Made by a program: the position numbers and the translations under genes. Below, one piece after another: positions 25,057-33,345 of a DNA stretch of 64,000 nucleotides. The notes beneath the pieces were generated by a model that saw only the letters and a list, made by a program, of their open reading frames with translations, was not told the DNA's origin and searched no databases. The stretch covers positions 69,478 to 133,477 of the forward strand of contig NZ_JWLI01000017.1 of the NCBI RefSeq assembly GCF_000813965.1, written 5' to 3'. Origin of the DNA: Leisingera sp. ANG-M7. GTDB lineage: Bacteria; Pseudomonadota; Alphaproteobacteria; Rhodobacterales; Rhodobacteraceae. Position 1 is the first letter of the stretch; each line of letters starts with the position of its first letter.

Positions 25057-25713
25057 TCAGCAGCTCATCGCCAGCACGCGGCTGATTTCGGTGAGGGTGC
25101 GGCCGGATTGATCCATCCATGTGTTGAAGGCGGATTGCACGGACTTCAGAGCGGTCTTGGAGGTGGCGGGTTTGTCGATCACACCTTCGGCGATGAGGCG
25201 GGCGGTGACGTCCTGGGACAGGATAAAACTGTCGCGCCCGGCAAAGCGCATGGCGTATTGGCCGGTGTTGTCGCCCAGCCTGCTTCCGCGTTTCTTGAGT
25301 ATGTCCAGCAGCCCGATGTAATCGGATGAGGGCCAGCCGCCCAGCACCTGACCTGCGCCGCCCTGATCGCGCAGCTCCATCAGGAAGGCGGCGTTTTGCC
25401 GGACCGTGGCGAGTTTGGCGCCGTTCCGGACCACGCGGGTGTCGCTGAGGATGCGGTCGAACTCGTCCTCGCTCATGAAGGCGCAGGGGCCGGGGTCGAA
25501 GCCGTGAAAGACCTCCTCGAACCCGTCCCATTTCGCCTCGATCACTTTCCAGTTGAAGCCCGCCTGGAAGATGCATTTGGTCATGGTGGCGAGCCAGCGG
25601 TCCTCCGGCAGGTCCGTCACCTTCGGGTCGGGTTTGGAGAGTTTTTCCTCCAGCGCAGCGGGGCCGCCGTGGCGGTCTGCGGAAATGGCATAGATCTCGT
25701 CAAAGCTGCGCAT
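25057..25713 (-). CDS. DNA-3-methyladenine glycosylase I-like protein
   Basis: 218 aa of the Tag/COG2818 family: WLATMTKCIFQAGFNWKVIE and ILSDTRVVRNGAKL are typical, and FDP corresponds to the substrate-pocket region. The N-terminal Cys and the C-terminal His/Cys that bind structural zinc in E. coli Tag are not obvious, so this belongs to the Rhodobacterales branch lacking the zinc snap. It would excise 3-methyladenine from alkylated DNA. Confidence 0.78.
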   Translation of the reverse strand: MRSFDEIYAISADRHGGPAALEEKLSKPDPKVTDLPEDRWLATMTKCIFQAGFNWKVIEAKWDGFEEVFHGFDPGPCAFMSEDEFDRILSDTRVVRNGAKLATVRQNAAFLMELRDQGGAGQVLGGWPSSDYIGLLDILKKRGSRLGDNTGQYAMRFAGRDSFILSQDVTARLIAEGVIDKPATSKTALKSVQSAFNTWMDQSGRTLTEISRVLAMSC

Positions 25714-25740
25714 GGGCGGGTCCTGCTGGGTCGCTTCAGG

Positions 25741-26505
25741 TTAGCGGCGCGCGCGCAGCTCGACAATGGATTTGCCGAGGCGGAAGGGGGCGGCGAAACT
25801 GACGAGGCACAGCGCGATAATCTGCAAGACCAGGATATGGGCGTTCGATTGCAGGTATTCCCATTCCTCCTTGAGCTTGGACACATGGGCGATGAGGTCG
25901 TCATAGGCGCGGGCGATGATCAGGAAATCGCCGGCGATGGCGGGGACCTTGCGGCGCATGGTGTCGACGGCGGCCTGTGTCGGGGTGTCAAGCGCGGTGA
26001 AAACCAGGAAGGCTTCCGGGTCAAAGGCGCTGGCCTGGGCTTCCATGTCCTTCATCTCGTCCATCTCAGCGCGGCCGCCGCCGAATAGGAAACTGAGGCC
26101 CTGCAGCGGCGCGACCTCATCTGTCACCGCGATGAACAGCGGCAATTCGGCGTTGCCCGCGGTGGAGGCGGAGAGGAATTCGACCTTTTCGCACAGGACC
26201 GCGATGTCGGCGTCATAGGCCGGGTCGCAGAAGCGCAGGCGGAAGCGGGCGGCGTCGCGGTCAAAGGCCGCCGTTGCGGCATAGGCGATGTCGATCTGGC
26301 GTTCGAGCCGGGAGCTATCCGCGGCGTAGATGCCGGAGATCACCGCCACCAGCGCGCCGAAGCCGCCGAGCAGCACCCAGACAAGATCCGCCAGTTTCCA
26401 GGCCCGGTGGCCCGGCGGCTTGCGGAACAGGAAGGCGGTGGCGATGAGGCCCGCGAAGAAGAACAAGAGGAGCAGGGGCAGCTGGTTGTCCGCGATGAAG
26501 GCCAT
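25741..26505 (-). CDS. Membrane protein of unknown function
   Basis: 254 aa. Two N-terminal membrane segments (LPLLLLFFFAGLIATAFLF and LVWVLLGGFGALVAVISGIYA), a soluble middle of about 150 residues, and a C-terminal segment (ILVLQIIALCLVSFAAPF). The ATG at 26505 is preferred; the longer frame adds 12 residues without a ribosome-binding site. It is followed 27 nt later by the glycosylase gene, so the three minus-strand genes may be one unit. Confidence 0.6.
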   Translation of the reverse strand: MAFIADNQLPLLLLFFFAGLIATAFLFRKPPGHRAWKLADLVWVLLGGFGALVAVISGIYAADSSRLERQIDIAYAATAAFDRDAARFRLRFCDPAYDADIAVLCEKVEFLSASTAGNAELPLFIAVTDEVAPLQGLSFLFGGGRAEMDEMKDMEAQASAFDPEAFLVFTALDTPTQAAVDTMRRKVPAIAGDFLIIARAYDDLIAHVSKLKEEWEYLQSNAHILVLQIIALCLVSFAAPFRLGKSIVELRARR

Positions 26506-27084
26506 GGCTGTCCCCGTTCTGTGATTGGCTGGCCTAACCATAAGAAGGGAAAGCGGTTTCAGGCAACAGCCCTCACGAAGCTGTCACCGGATGCGCGGGT
26601 TTGGCCGGGCGGGAGGGGGTCCCTGTCCGGTGGCCGTCAGTCTGGCCGTCTGCTTGTCTGGGGCCGTTGGGCCGTTTTGTTTGTGTGGCCGTTTCGTGCT
26701 GGCCGGATAAGAGGTGGCGGCGCCGCCAAGAGGCCTGGAGGGGCCGGAGGCGGAGGGCCGGGCAGGGGGTCGCAAGCCCCCATGTCCGCTCGAAAGCTTC
26801 CGTTGTGCGGAGAACCCCTGCACCCGGTGAAGAGGTGGTCTTGGGGGCTCCCGTATCTCCTGTTGATGCGGCGTGTCAGTCCGCACCGGTGTCGCGACGG
26901 ATTGGAGTATGGCAGAGCGGGGTTAAGGGCGCGCAACCGGGGCGTGCGGTGGATTGGGAGTTGGCGCAACGGGGGGTGGCAGAGTACGTATTCAAAGCTC
27001 AAACTTAGGGGAGCGCGAGGGTCTGGCAGGGTAAATCAGCTTATGGTAGTGCGGAGCCCATAGGCAACAGGAAGCGTGTGCAAT
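26506..27084. other. Gene-free interval before the A/T-richer islet
   Basis: 579 bases with no supported gene. Frames on both strands are open but compositionally abnormal. Five copies of GGCCGT occur within 26632-26692, and a G-run rich block (26750-26790) includes GGGGGTCGCAAGCCCCC. Nothing recognisable as RNA gene was found. Confidence 0.4.
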
Positions 27085-27705
27085 ATGGAATTTGTACTAT
27101 TAGCCGCAGTCGGGGTGGCGGTTTGGTTTGTGATAAGGTCAAACAGAAAAAGCTACTCCTACAGAAAACATCCGCGGCCACTGGAGAGGCCGGAACCCGT
27201 TGAAAGGCAGGCGGACAGGCCAAGCCGCAAAAATAACTGGGGATTGACGGATCCCAAGAACCAAGCGGCGGCTGTGGCGAAAGTCAACTTTGAGAAGACC
27301 AAGCTTATGAATGCGTCTGAGTTTCGCGTGTTTGCGGCTTTGGAAAAAATAATCGCTGATCTGGACGAGGGCTATCGCGTCATGGCGCAAACCAGCTTGG
27401 GTGAGGTGATAAAACCGAAGTCCAGTTCCGGGGACTGGAAGGAGCGCAAGAATGCGTTTGCTTCAATCAACTCCAAGAGATTGGATTTTGCGGTGATTGA
27501 TAAATTCGGTTTTGTGGCACTGGCAGTCGAATATCAAGGCAGCGGACACCATCAGGAAACAGCGTTTATTCGGGACGCGGTAAAAAAGGAAGCGTTGCGC
27601 CGCGCTGGCATCCGGCTTCTCGAGGTGGAGAAGGGAACAACGCCAAAGGAGCTGAAGCAGTCGGTTCTTACGTCACTCGGCAAAAACGGGACCGATGCAG
27701 CCTGA
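27085..27705 (+). CDS. DUF2726 family, nuclease-like protein
   Basis: 206 aa. An N-terminal membrane segment (EFVLLAAVGVAVWFVI) and a basic linker precede a DUF2726 domain: MNASEFRVFAALEKI, then LDFAVIDKFGFVALAVEYQGSGH, whose Asp...Glu-x-Gln arrangement fits a PD-(D/E)xK-type fold. The ATG at 27085 has AGGAAG 10 nt upstream; a GTG at 27076 would be too close. Base composition is A/T-richer than the flanks. Confidence 0.68.
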   Translation: MEFVLLAAVGVAVWFVIRSNRKSYSYRKHPRPLERPEPVERQADRPSRKNNWGLTDPKNQAAAVAKVNFEKTKLMNASEFRVFAALEKIIADLDEGYRVMAQTSLGEVIKPKSSSGDWKERKNAFASINSKRLDFAVIDKFGFVALAVEYQGSGHHQETAFIRDAVKKEALRRAGIRLLEVEKGTTPKELKQSVLTSLGKNGTDAA

Positions 27706-27741
27706 GTTCACTCTGCCTTGGGACGTGGCGCGCAGCGGCAC

Positions 27742-27805
27742 GGCCCGCGCCTGACCTTCCCCCCGGGAAGGCGCATTCGCGCCCTCCCAAGGTCAGGCGC
27801 GGGCC
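27742..27805. repeat. 64-nt palindromic dispersed repeat, copy 2
   Basis: A 17-bp perfect inverted repeat (GGCCCGCGCCTGACCTT / AAGGTCAGGCGCGGGCC) encloses a second stem of about 10 bp. Same length as the copy at 15884-15947, but reverse orientation. It lies 36 nt after the DUF2726 stop and may serve as its terminator. Confidence 0.75.
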
Positions 27806-27858
27806 TTGTGTTGTGGAAGAGATCAACAAATGACCGTACGAAAAGACACTATGAACAG

Positions 27859-28773
27859 TTAGGAAGTCTTGGGTGTTCGTCTAAATGCAGCGTTTCCGAA
27901 CACTCGAACATCTTCAGCGATTGCATCTAGCATCGGCTTGCTCTTCCCCGAAAAGTCTGCCTCACTTACGGCCTTGTTAATAACTGCCTGCTGCCGATCA
28001 GAGATTGTCTCAGTCGCAGACTTGGCGAGTTCGGCGCGATCAATCATGAACTCGTGTAAGGTCGGAGGGAAAATTGCTCGTTTATTAGTGATCTTACTGG
28101 AGGTAGGAAAAACCTCCCCGCCGTACCAAGGTTGACCATTGTTTCGAATAAGACAAAAAGACAACCAAGGACCGATTTTGAAGTAACTTCCAAAGATGCT
28201 TCCACCTTCAGAGTGAATTAGGTCCATTTCGGTGTGTCGCCTAATATACCTGTGCCAATTTGAGGGCATATCTTGAAGATTGTTCGGAACGCCAAGGCCG
28301 AAAGGTATGAGGTACAATTTCTGAGGCGATACCGAGTAACGTTGGCCGCTCAAATACCCTCGAATTTCTGCGATTGAATGAAGAAGGGCTTTTCTCTCAT
28401 GTCGCGTCAGCTCATCCAGCTTGTCACTGTTTCTAACGTAGTATGTTTGAATTCTATGGTGAACGCTGGCTACGAATTGGTAGGTTGACCGTTTAAAATT
28501 TTTTGGAAGCTCGCCGTCTCCGATTGAGGGTATGAAAATGTCCCTCGAGAACTCGTTCTCAAATACACTGGTCTCTCTTTCGCATGTCTTGCAAAGTAGC
28601 GGGGCCTTTAGACCATCTTGCACCCGCTTATTTGGGCTTCCAGCATTTCGGAGGAATTTTGTTCCGCCAGTTTCAACCATCCACTTGAAAACGAACTTTG
28701 GAATGACATGACTGTTCTTTATGGGCGGCCTCTGCCTGCAAAGAATACATCTTTGATAGCCTAGATTCCTCAA
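27859..28773 (-). CDS. Zinc-finger, HNH-like protein of unknown function
   Basis: 304 aa. CxxC (Cys9, Cys12), a SHVIPKF segment with His22, and a second CxxC-E (Cys61, Cys64, LLCKTCERETSVFENEFS) resemble treble-clef HNH-type zinc sites. The rest shows no recognised motif. The gene is clearly richer in A/T than its neighbours, which suggests lateral gain, and starts only 12 nt after parE on the same strand, so it probably depends on read-through from parE. Confidence 0.6.
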   Translation of the reverse strand: MRNLGYQRCILCRQRPPIKNSHVIPKFVFKWMVETGGTKFLRNAGSPNKRVQDGLKAPLLCKTCERETSVFENEFSRDIFIPSIGDGELPKNFKRSTYQFVASVHHRIQTYYVRNSDKLDELTRHERKALLHSIAEIRGYLSGQRYSVSPQKLYLIPFGLGVPNNLQDMPSNWHRYIRRHTEMDLIHSEGGSIFGSYFKIGPWLSFCLIRNNGQPWYGGEVFPTSSKITNKRAIFPPTLHEFMIDRAELAKSATETISDRQQAVINKAVSEADFSGKSKPMLDAIAEDVRVFGNAAFRRTPKTS

Positions 28774-28785
28774 AAGGTATGCCTC

Positions 28786-30744
28786 TCAAACATCCAGCTC
28801 CTCCACGAACTTCGCATTCTCCTGAATATACTGGAAGCGGAGCTCGGGTTTCTTGCCCATCAGGCGCTCGACCAGGTCGCCGGTCTCGCCGGGCTCGTCC
28901 TCGTCGATGGTGACGCGGATCAGCTTGCGGGTCGCCGGGTCCATCGTGGTTTCCTTCAGGTCCTTGGCGTCCATTTCGCCAAGACCCTTGAAGCGGCTCA
29001 CATCGATCTTGCCCTTGCCGCCCAGGCCCTTTTCCAGCCATGTGTCGCGCTCTGCCTCGTCCAGGCAGTAGACGCGCTTGGCGCCCTGGGTCAGGCGGAA
29101 CAGCGGCGGGCAGGCGAGGTAGAGGTGGCCGCCGTCAATCAGCGGGCGCATCTGGGTGAAGAAGAAGGTCATCAGGAGCGAGGCGATATGGGCGCCGTCG
29201 ACGTCCGCATCGGTCATGATGATGATCTTGTCATAGCGCAGATCGTCGAGGTTGAACTTGGTGCCAAGGCCGACGCCAAGCGCCTCGCAGAGGTCGTTGA
29301 TCTCGGCGTTTGAACCCAGCTTGTTGGAGGCGGCGCCCAGCACGTTCAGGATTTTACCTTTGAGCGGCAGAAGCGCCTGATTGGTGCGGTTGCGCGCGCC
29401 CTTGCCGGAGCCGCCCGCGGAGTCGCCCTCGACAATGAACAGCTCGGTGCCTGCGCGGTCCTTGGAGGTGCAGTCGGTGAGCTTGCCGGGCAGGCGCAGT
29501 TTCTTGGTGGCGGATTTGCGCTGGGTCTCTTTTTCCTGCTTGCGGCGGAGGCGTTCCTCGGCGCGCAGGATCAGGAAGTCGAGGATGGCGCCGGCGGATT
29601 TGGTGTCGGCGGCCAGCCAGTTGTCGAAATGGTCGCGGACCGAGTTTTCCACCATCTTGGAGGCGGCCTCAGTCGACAGGCGGTCCTTGGTCTGGCCGAC
29701 GAACGCGGGGTCGGCGATGAAGCAGGAGACCAGCGCGCAGCCGCCCGCCATCAGGTCGTCGCGGGTGATCTGGGCGGCCTTCTTGTTGCTGACCAGCTCG
29801 CCATAGGCCTTGATGCCCTTGAGGATCGCGGCCCAGAAGCCGGTCACGTGGGTGCCGCCCTCGGGCGTCGGGACGGTGTTACAGTAGGACTGGGTGAAGC
29901 CGTCGCGCGAGGGCGTCCAGTTGATCGCCCATTCGACATAGCCCGGCGCGCCGAATTTCTCGCGGAACTCGACCTTGCCGGCGAAGGGCTGGTCTGCGTA
30001 GACGGAGGATTTGCCGAGCACCTCTGTCAGGTAATCCTTGAGGCCGCCGGGGAAGTGGAAGGTGGCCTCGGTGGGCGTCTCGCCGTCGTCGATTTCGGAC
30101 TTCCAGCGGATTTCGACGCCGGAGAACAGGTAGGCCTTGGAGCGCACCAGGGTGAAGAGGCGCTTGGGCTTGAAACGGTGGTGGCCGAAGATTTCCTCAT
30201 CGGCGTGGAAGGTCACGAAGGTGCCGCGCTTGTTGGGGGCGGCGCCGATTTTCTCAACCGGGCCGAGGGGCAGGCCGCGGGAGAAGCGCTGCTCGAACAG
30301 CTCCTTGTTCTTGGCCACTTGCACGACCATGGAATCCGACAGTGCGTTCACCACCGAGGAGCCGACGCCGTGCAACCCGCCCGAGGTCTGGTAGGCTTTG
30401 CCGGAGAACTTGCCGCCTGCGTGCAAGGTACACAGGATTACTTCCAGCGCGGATTTGTCCGGGAACTTGGGGTGCGGGTCGATCGGAATGCCGCGGCCGT
30501 TGTCGGAGATGGTGACGGCGTAGTCGGAATGCAGCGTCACCTCGATCCGGTTGGCGTGGCCTGCGACGGCCTCGTCCATCGAGTTGTCGAGGATTTCCGC
30601 CACCATGTGGTGCAGCGCGCGTTCATCGGTGCCGCCGATATACATGCCGGGGCGCTGGCGGACCGGTTCGAGGCCTTCCAGAACCTCGATAGAGGACGCG
30701 TCATAGGTTTCCGATGCAGGCGTGCTGAGGAGGTCGTCGGCCAT
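28786..30744 (-). CDS. parE: DNA topoisomerase IV subunit B
   Basis: 652 aa. The GHKL ATPase site is visible (EILDNSMDEAVAG, NGRGIPID, GGLHGVGSSVVNAL) and the TOPRIM motifs are EGDSAGGSGKG and IIIMTDADVDGAHI. Pairs with ParC to decatenate replicated chromosomes. The GAPNKRG-type transducer region and the C-terminal MGKKPELRFQYIQENA end are normal. No parC in the window. Its 300-nt upstream region is shared with the divergent decarboxylase gene. Confidence 0.95.
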   Translation of the reverse strand: MADDLLSTPASETYDASSIEVLEGLEPVRQRPGMYIGGTDERALHHMVAEILDNSMDEAVAGHANRIEVTLHSDYAVTISDNGRGIPIDPHPKFPDKSALEVILCTLHAGGKFSGKAYQTSGGLHGVGSSVVNALSDSMVVQVAKNKELFEQRFSRGLPLGPVEKIGAAPNKRGTFVTFHADEEIFGHHRFKPKRLFTLVRSKAYLFSGVEIRWKSEIDDGETPTEATFHFPGGLKDYLTEVLGKSSVYADQPFAGKVEFREKFGAPGYVEWAINWTPSRDGFTQSYCNTVPTPEGGTHVTGFWAAILKGIKAYGELVSNKKAAQITRDDLMAGGCALVSCFIADPAFVGQTKDRLSTEAASKMVENSVRDHFDNWLAADTKSAGAILDFLILRAEERLRRKQEKETQRKSATKKLRLPGKLTDCTSKDRAGTELFIVEGDSAGGSGKGARNRTNQALLPLKGKILNVLGAASNKLGSNAEINDLCEALGVGLGTKFNLDDLRYDKIIIMTDADVDGAHIASLLMTFFFTQMRPLIDGGHLYLACPPLFRLTQGAKRVYCLDEAERDTWLEKGLGGKGKIDVSRFKGLGEMDAKDLKETTMDPATRKLIRVTIDEDEPGETGDLVERLMGKKPELRFQYIQENAKFVEELDV

Positions 30745-31044
30745 GTGCGGGAGCTGCTCTTCCTTGGTGTTGATTGGTGAGCATTATGGCAGGTGTTGGG
30801 GCCGGGTGGAAGAGGGACGCAAGGGGCTGTGGATAAGGCGGCCAGTGCTTTGCATTGTTTTGGGAATTGAACGGAGTTGCCGAGCTGCGCCGCGGGTCTG
30901 TTTCCAGTTGGCAGTTCGTGCGGAGCAAGTTTTCAATCCTTCGAAGGTAAGTTCCGGTAATCAGGCTGCGGCGATATTCTCCGTGCGGGTGCAGCATTTG
31001 CAGGCTAAACCTTCGCCAGCGGCAGGCAGGAGGAGGGCGCGCGG
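30745..31044. promoter_or_regulatory. Divergent control region, parE / PLP decarboxylase
   Basis: 300 bases with no gene. It must contain promoters for both flanking genes. The only striking short signal is the perfect palindrome CCTTCGAAGG at 30938-30947. Confidence 0.35.
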
Positions 31045-32460
31045 GTGGCTGAGAAAGGGATCAAGACGCAGGATTGGGCGGCGTTCCGGGCGGAGGCGCA
31101 GCGGATGCTGGATGCGGCGCTGGATCAGATGCAGCAGGCGGCGGAGCGCCCGTGGCAGCCGGTGCCGGAGGATATTGAGGCGCGCTATGCGGTGACGGCT
31201 GAGGCGCGCGGGCCGCAGGAGACCGTGGACCGGATCATCGAGGACGTGCTGCCCTATCATGGCGGCAATATCCATCCTCGGTTCTGGGGCTGGGTTCAGG
31301 GCTCGGGGCTGGCCTCGGACCTGATCAGCTCTCTGGCCGCGGCGGCGGTCAATGCCAATATGGGCGGCCGCGATCACGGGGCGAACTACATGGAGCGCGC
31401 AGTGGTGGACTGGACGCGTGCCAGGATGGGGATGCCGGAGAGCGCCAGCGGCATTCTGGTGACCGGCACCTCGCAGGCGACGGTGATTGCCTTTCAGGCA
31501 GCGCGGCTGCGGGTCATGAAGGATCTTCGCAGGACCGGGCAGGGCGCGGTGCGGCTTACGGCCTATGCGGGTGAGGGCGTGCACAATGCGACGCTGAAGG
31601 CAGTGGAGCTGCTGGGCATCGGTTCTGATAACCTGCGCAAGGTGCCCCTGACCGATGGCAAGCTGGACTGCGGCGCGCTGGCGGCGATGGTGGCCGAGGA
31701 CAAGGCTGCCGGAACCGTTCCCTTTCTGGTTGTGGGCAATGCGGGCACGGTGGATCTGGGGCTGTTCGATGATCTGAATGCCTTGGCGGATGCTGCGGCG
31801 GCGCTGGGGCTGTGGCTGCATGTGGACGGGGCCTTTGGCGCCTGGACGCGGATTGCGGATGAACCCTACCGGTCGCTGTCTGATGGCATTGGGCGGGCCG
31901 ACAGTATTGCGCTTGATTTCCACAAGTGGATGTATGTCGGATATGACTGCGGCATGGCGCTGCTGAGGAACGAGGACGAGCACCGGGCGGCCTTTGCGGC
32001 GCGGCCTGCGTATCTGGAAGGGGCCGAGCGCGGGCTGGCGGGTGGCGAGCCTTGGTTCTGCGACTACGGCATCGACCTTAGCCGAGGCAACCGGGCGCTG
32101 AAGGTCTGGACGGCGCTGGAAACCTATGGCGAGGCGGCGTTCTCTGAGGCGATCAACGGCAACTGTGAGCTGGCTGGTTTCATGGCGGCAGAGGTTGAGG
32201 CGCAGCCTCTAATGGCGCTGGGGGCACCGGTGGTGTCGAACGTCTGCGTGTTCACCGCGCGCAGCGATCTGGCCCCGGAGGCGCAGTCAGCGCTGAATGC
32301 GGATATCGCCCAGACCCTCCAGGAGAGCGGCGAGGCGGTGTTCTCAACCACCCGTGCAGGCGGCAGGGTAATGTTGCGCGCCGCTATCACCAACCACCGC
32401 AGCCGCGAGGCGGATGTGCGGGCGGCGATTGCAGCGGTGGCGCGGGAGGCGGCGAAGTAA
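31045..32460 (+). CDS. PLP-dependent group II decarboxylase family protein
   Basis: 471 aa, similar to aromatic amino-acid/glutamate decarboxylases. The PLP Lys is Lys294 in LDFHKWMYVGYDCG; HVDGAFGAW holds the Asp that pairs with the pyridine nitrogen; NIHPRFWGWVQGSG forms the substrate side. The start is a GTG with AGGAGGA 11 nt upstream. The true substrate is not clear; some relatives act in tryptophan or sulfinate metabolism. Confidence 0.82.
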   Translation: MAEKGIKTQDWAAFRAEAQRMLDAALDQMQQAAERPWQPVPEDIEARYAVTAEARGPQETVDRIIEDVLPYHGGNIHPRFWGWVQGSGLASDLISSLAAAAVNANMGGRDHGANYMERAVVDWTRARMGMPESASGILVTGTSQATVIAFQAARLRVMKDLRRTGQGAVRLTAYAGEGVHNATLKAVELLGIGSDNLRKVPLTDGKLDCGALAAMVAEDKAAGTVPFLVVGNAGTVDLGLFDDLNALADAAAALGLWLHVDGAFGAWTRIADEPYRSLSDGIGRADSIALDFHKWMYVGYDCGMALLRNEDEHRAAFAARPAYLEGAERGLAGGEPWFCDYGIDLSRGNRALKVWTALETYGEAAFSEAINGNCELAGFMAAEVEAQPLMALGAPVVSNVCVFTARSDLAPEAQSALNADIAQTLQESGEAVFSTTRAGGRVMLRAAITNHRSREADVRAAIAAVAREAAK

Positions 32461-32552
32461 AGCGATGAGCCCGGCGCGCCGTGACGTTGGGTTCGGTCTT
32501 TCCGTCGCGTCAGATCCCGTTACTCTCCGTGCCAATAATCAGGGAGAGAGAC

Positions 32553-33161
32553 ATGGCCTGGATCAGGACCGTTCCGTTTGAAGAGGCAACCGGCAAGCTG
32601 AAGAAGCTGTATGAGCGGGTGACCGGGCCGGGCGGCAACGTTGACAACATCATGATGGTGCATTCCCTTCGGCCGCATTCGATGGAAGGCCATATGGCGC
32701 TGTACAAGAATGTGCTGCACCACACCGGCAATAAGGTCCCGAAATGGTTTCTGGAGGTGCTGGGGGTCTGGGTGTCGTCGCTGAACGATTGCGCCTATTG
32801 CGTAGAGCATCACTTTGCCGGGCTGCAGCGGCTTTTGGGCGACACGGATCGCGGTCTGGCGATACGGGCGGCGATCGAGGCGCGCGATCCGGGTGCCGCG
32901 CCGCTGGAGCCGGCGCAGGTGCTGGCGATGGGCTATGCGCGGATGCTGACCGAGGAGCCTGCCAGTGTGAGCGAGGCAGACATTGAGGCCCTGCGCGAGG
33001 CGGGGTTCGAGGATGGCGAGATCCTGGAGATCAACCAGGTGACGGCCTATTTCTCCTATGCGAACCGGACAGTGCTGGGGCTGGGGTGCTCCACCAAAGG
33101 CGACGTGCTGGGGCTGAGCCCGAACAATTCGGAGAACCCGGAGGACTGGGGGCATAAATAG
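32553..33161 (+). CDS. Peroxidase-related CMD family enzyme (AhpD-like)
   Basis: 202 aa. The CMD domain shows the full redox motif Cys80-x-x-Cys83 with His87 (NDCAYCVEHHFAGL), unlike the second CMD gene at 17.6 kb. Belongs to the uncharacterised peroxidase-related family (opening MAWIRTVPFEEATG). Ribosome-binding site AGGGAGAGAG is directly upstream. A strong terminator follows. Confidence 0.82.
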   Translation: MAWIRTVPFEEATGKLKKLYERVTGPGGNVDNIMMVHSLRPHSMEGHMALYKNVLHHTGNKVPKWFLEVLGVWVSSLNDCAYCVEHHFAGLQRLLGDTDRGLAIRAAIEARDPGAAPLEPAQVLAMGYARMLTEEPASVSEADIEALREAGFEDGEILEINQVTAYFSYANRTVLGLGCSTKGDVLGLSPNNSENPEDWGHK

Positions 33162-33220
33162 GGGCGCTGCCCCTCGGCCCGTTTGGGTCTCCCCCTGGAG
33201 TGTTTGAGACCAGAAAGAAA
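33160..33220. repeat. Roseobacter-type intergenic repeat, form A
   Basis: A small hairpin GGGGC-GCT-GCCCC is followed by TCCCCCTGGAGTGTTT and ACCAGAAAGAAAC. The same layout, hairpin then CTCCCCGGGATATTTT then CCAGATGAAGA, recurs at 54623-54672. Such blocks are recalled as common between Rhodobacterales genes. Confidence 0.45.
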
Positions 33221-33222
33221 CA

Positions 33223-33252
33223 GGCGGCCCGTTTCGGCCGTCTTTTTTTTTT
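33223..33252 (+). terminator. Rho-independent terminator of CMD gene
   Basis: Stem GGCGGCC / GGCCGTC (one G-T pair) with CGTTTC loop, followed by ten T residues. Confidence 0.9.
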
Positions 33253-33345
33253 GTTGTGCAGACGGCTAATCTTTTGATGCAGGTCAGGGCGGGGGAGCGG
33301 TGGCAGTATTAGGGTTGCGGCGCAGATTGAAAGAAGGAGTTTTTG

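Noticed and set aside
26637-27002. Minus-strand 121-codon frame in the 26.5-27 kb gap
   Set aside because: Pro/Arg/His-rich with no ribosome-binding site or homology signs; looks like random open frame in G/C-rich DNA.
1956-30744. Idea that the YjhX toxin gene and parE form a topoisomerase-linked system
   Set aside because: They lie 27 kb apart on opposite strands, with many unrelated genes between; TopAI acts on topoisomerase I, not topoisomerase IV.
29629-30780. Long plus-strand frame (383 codons) opposite parE
   Set aside because: High-G+C shadow of parE; composition is His/Gly/Val/Glu-rich with no motif, whereas the minus frame is a full ParE.
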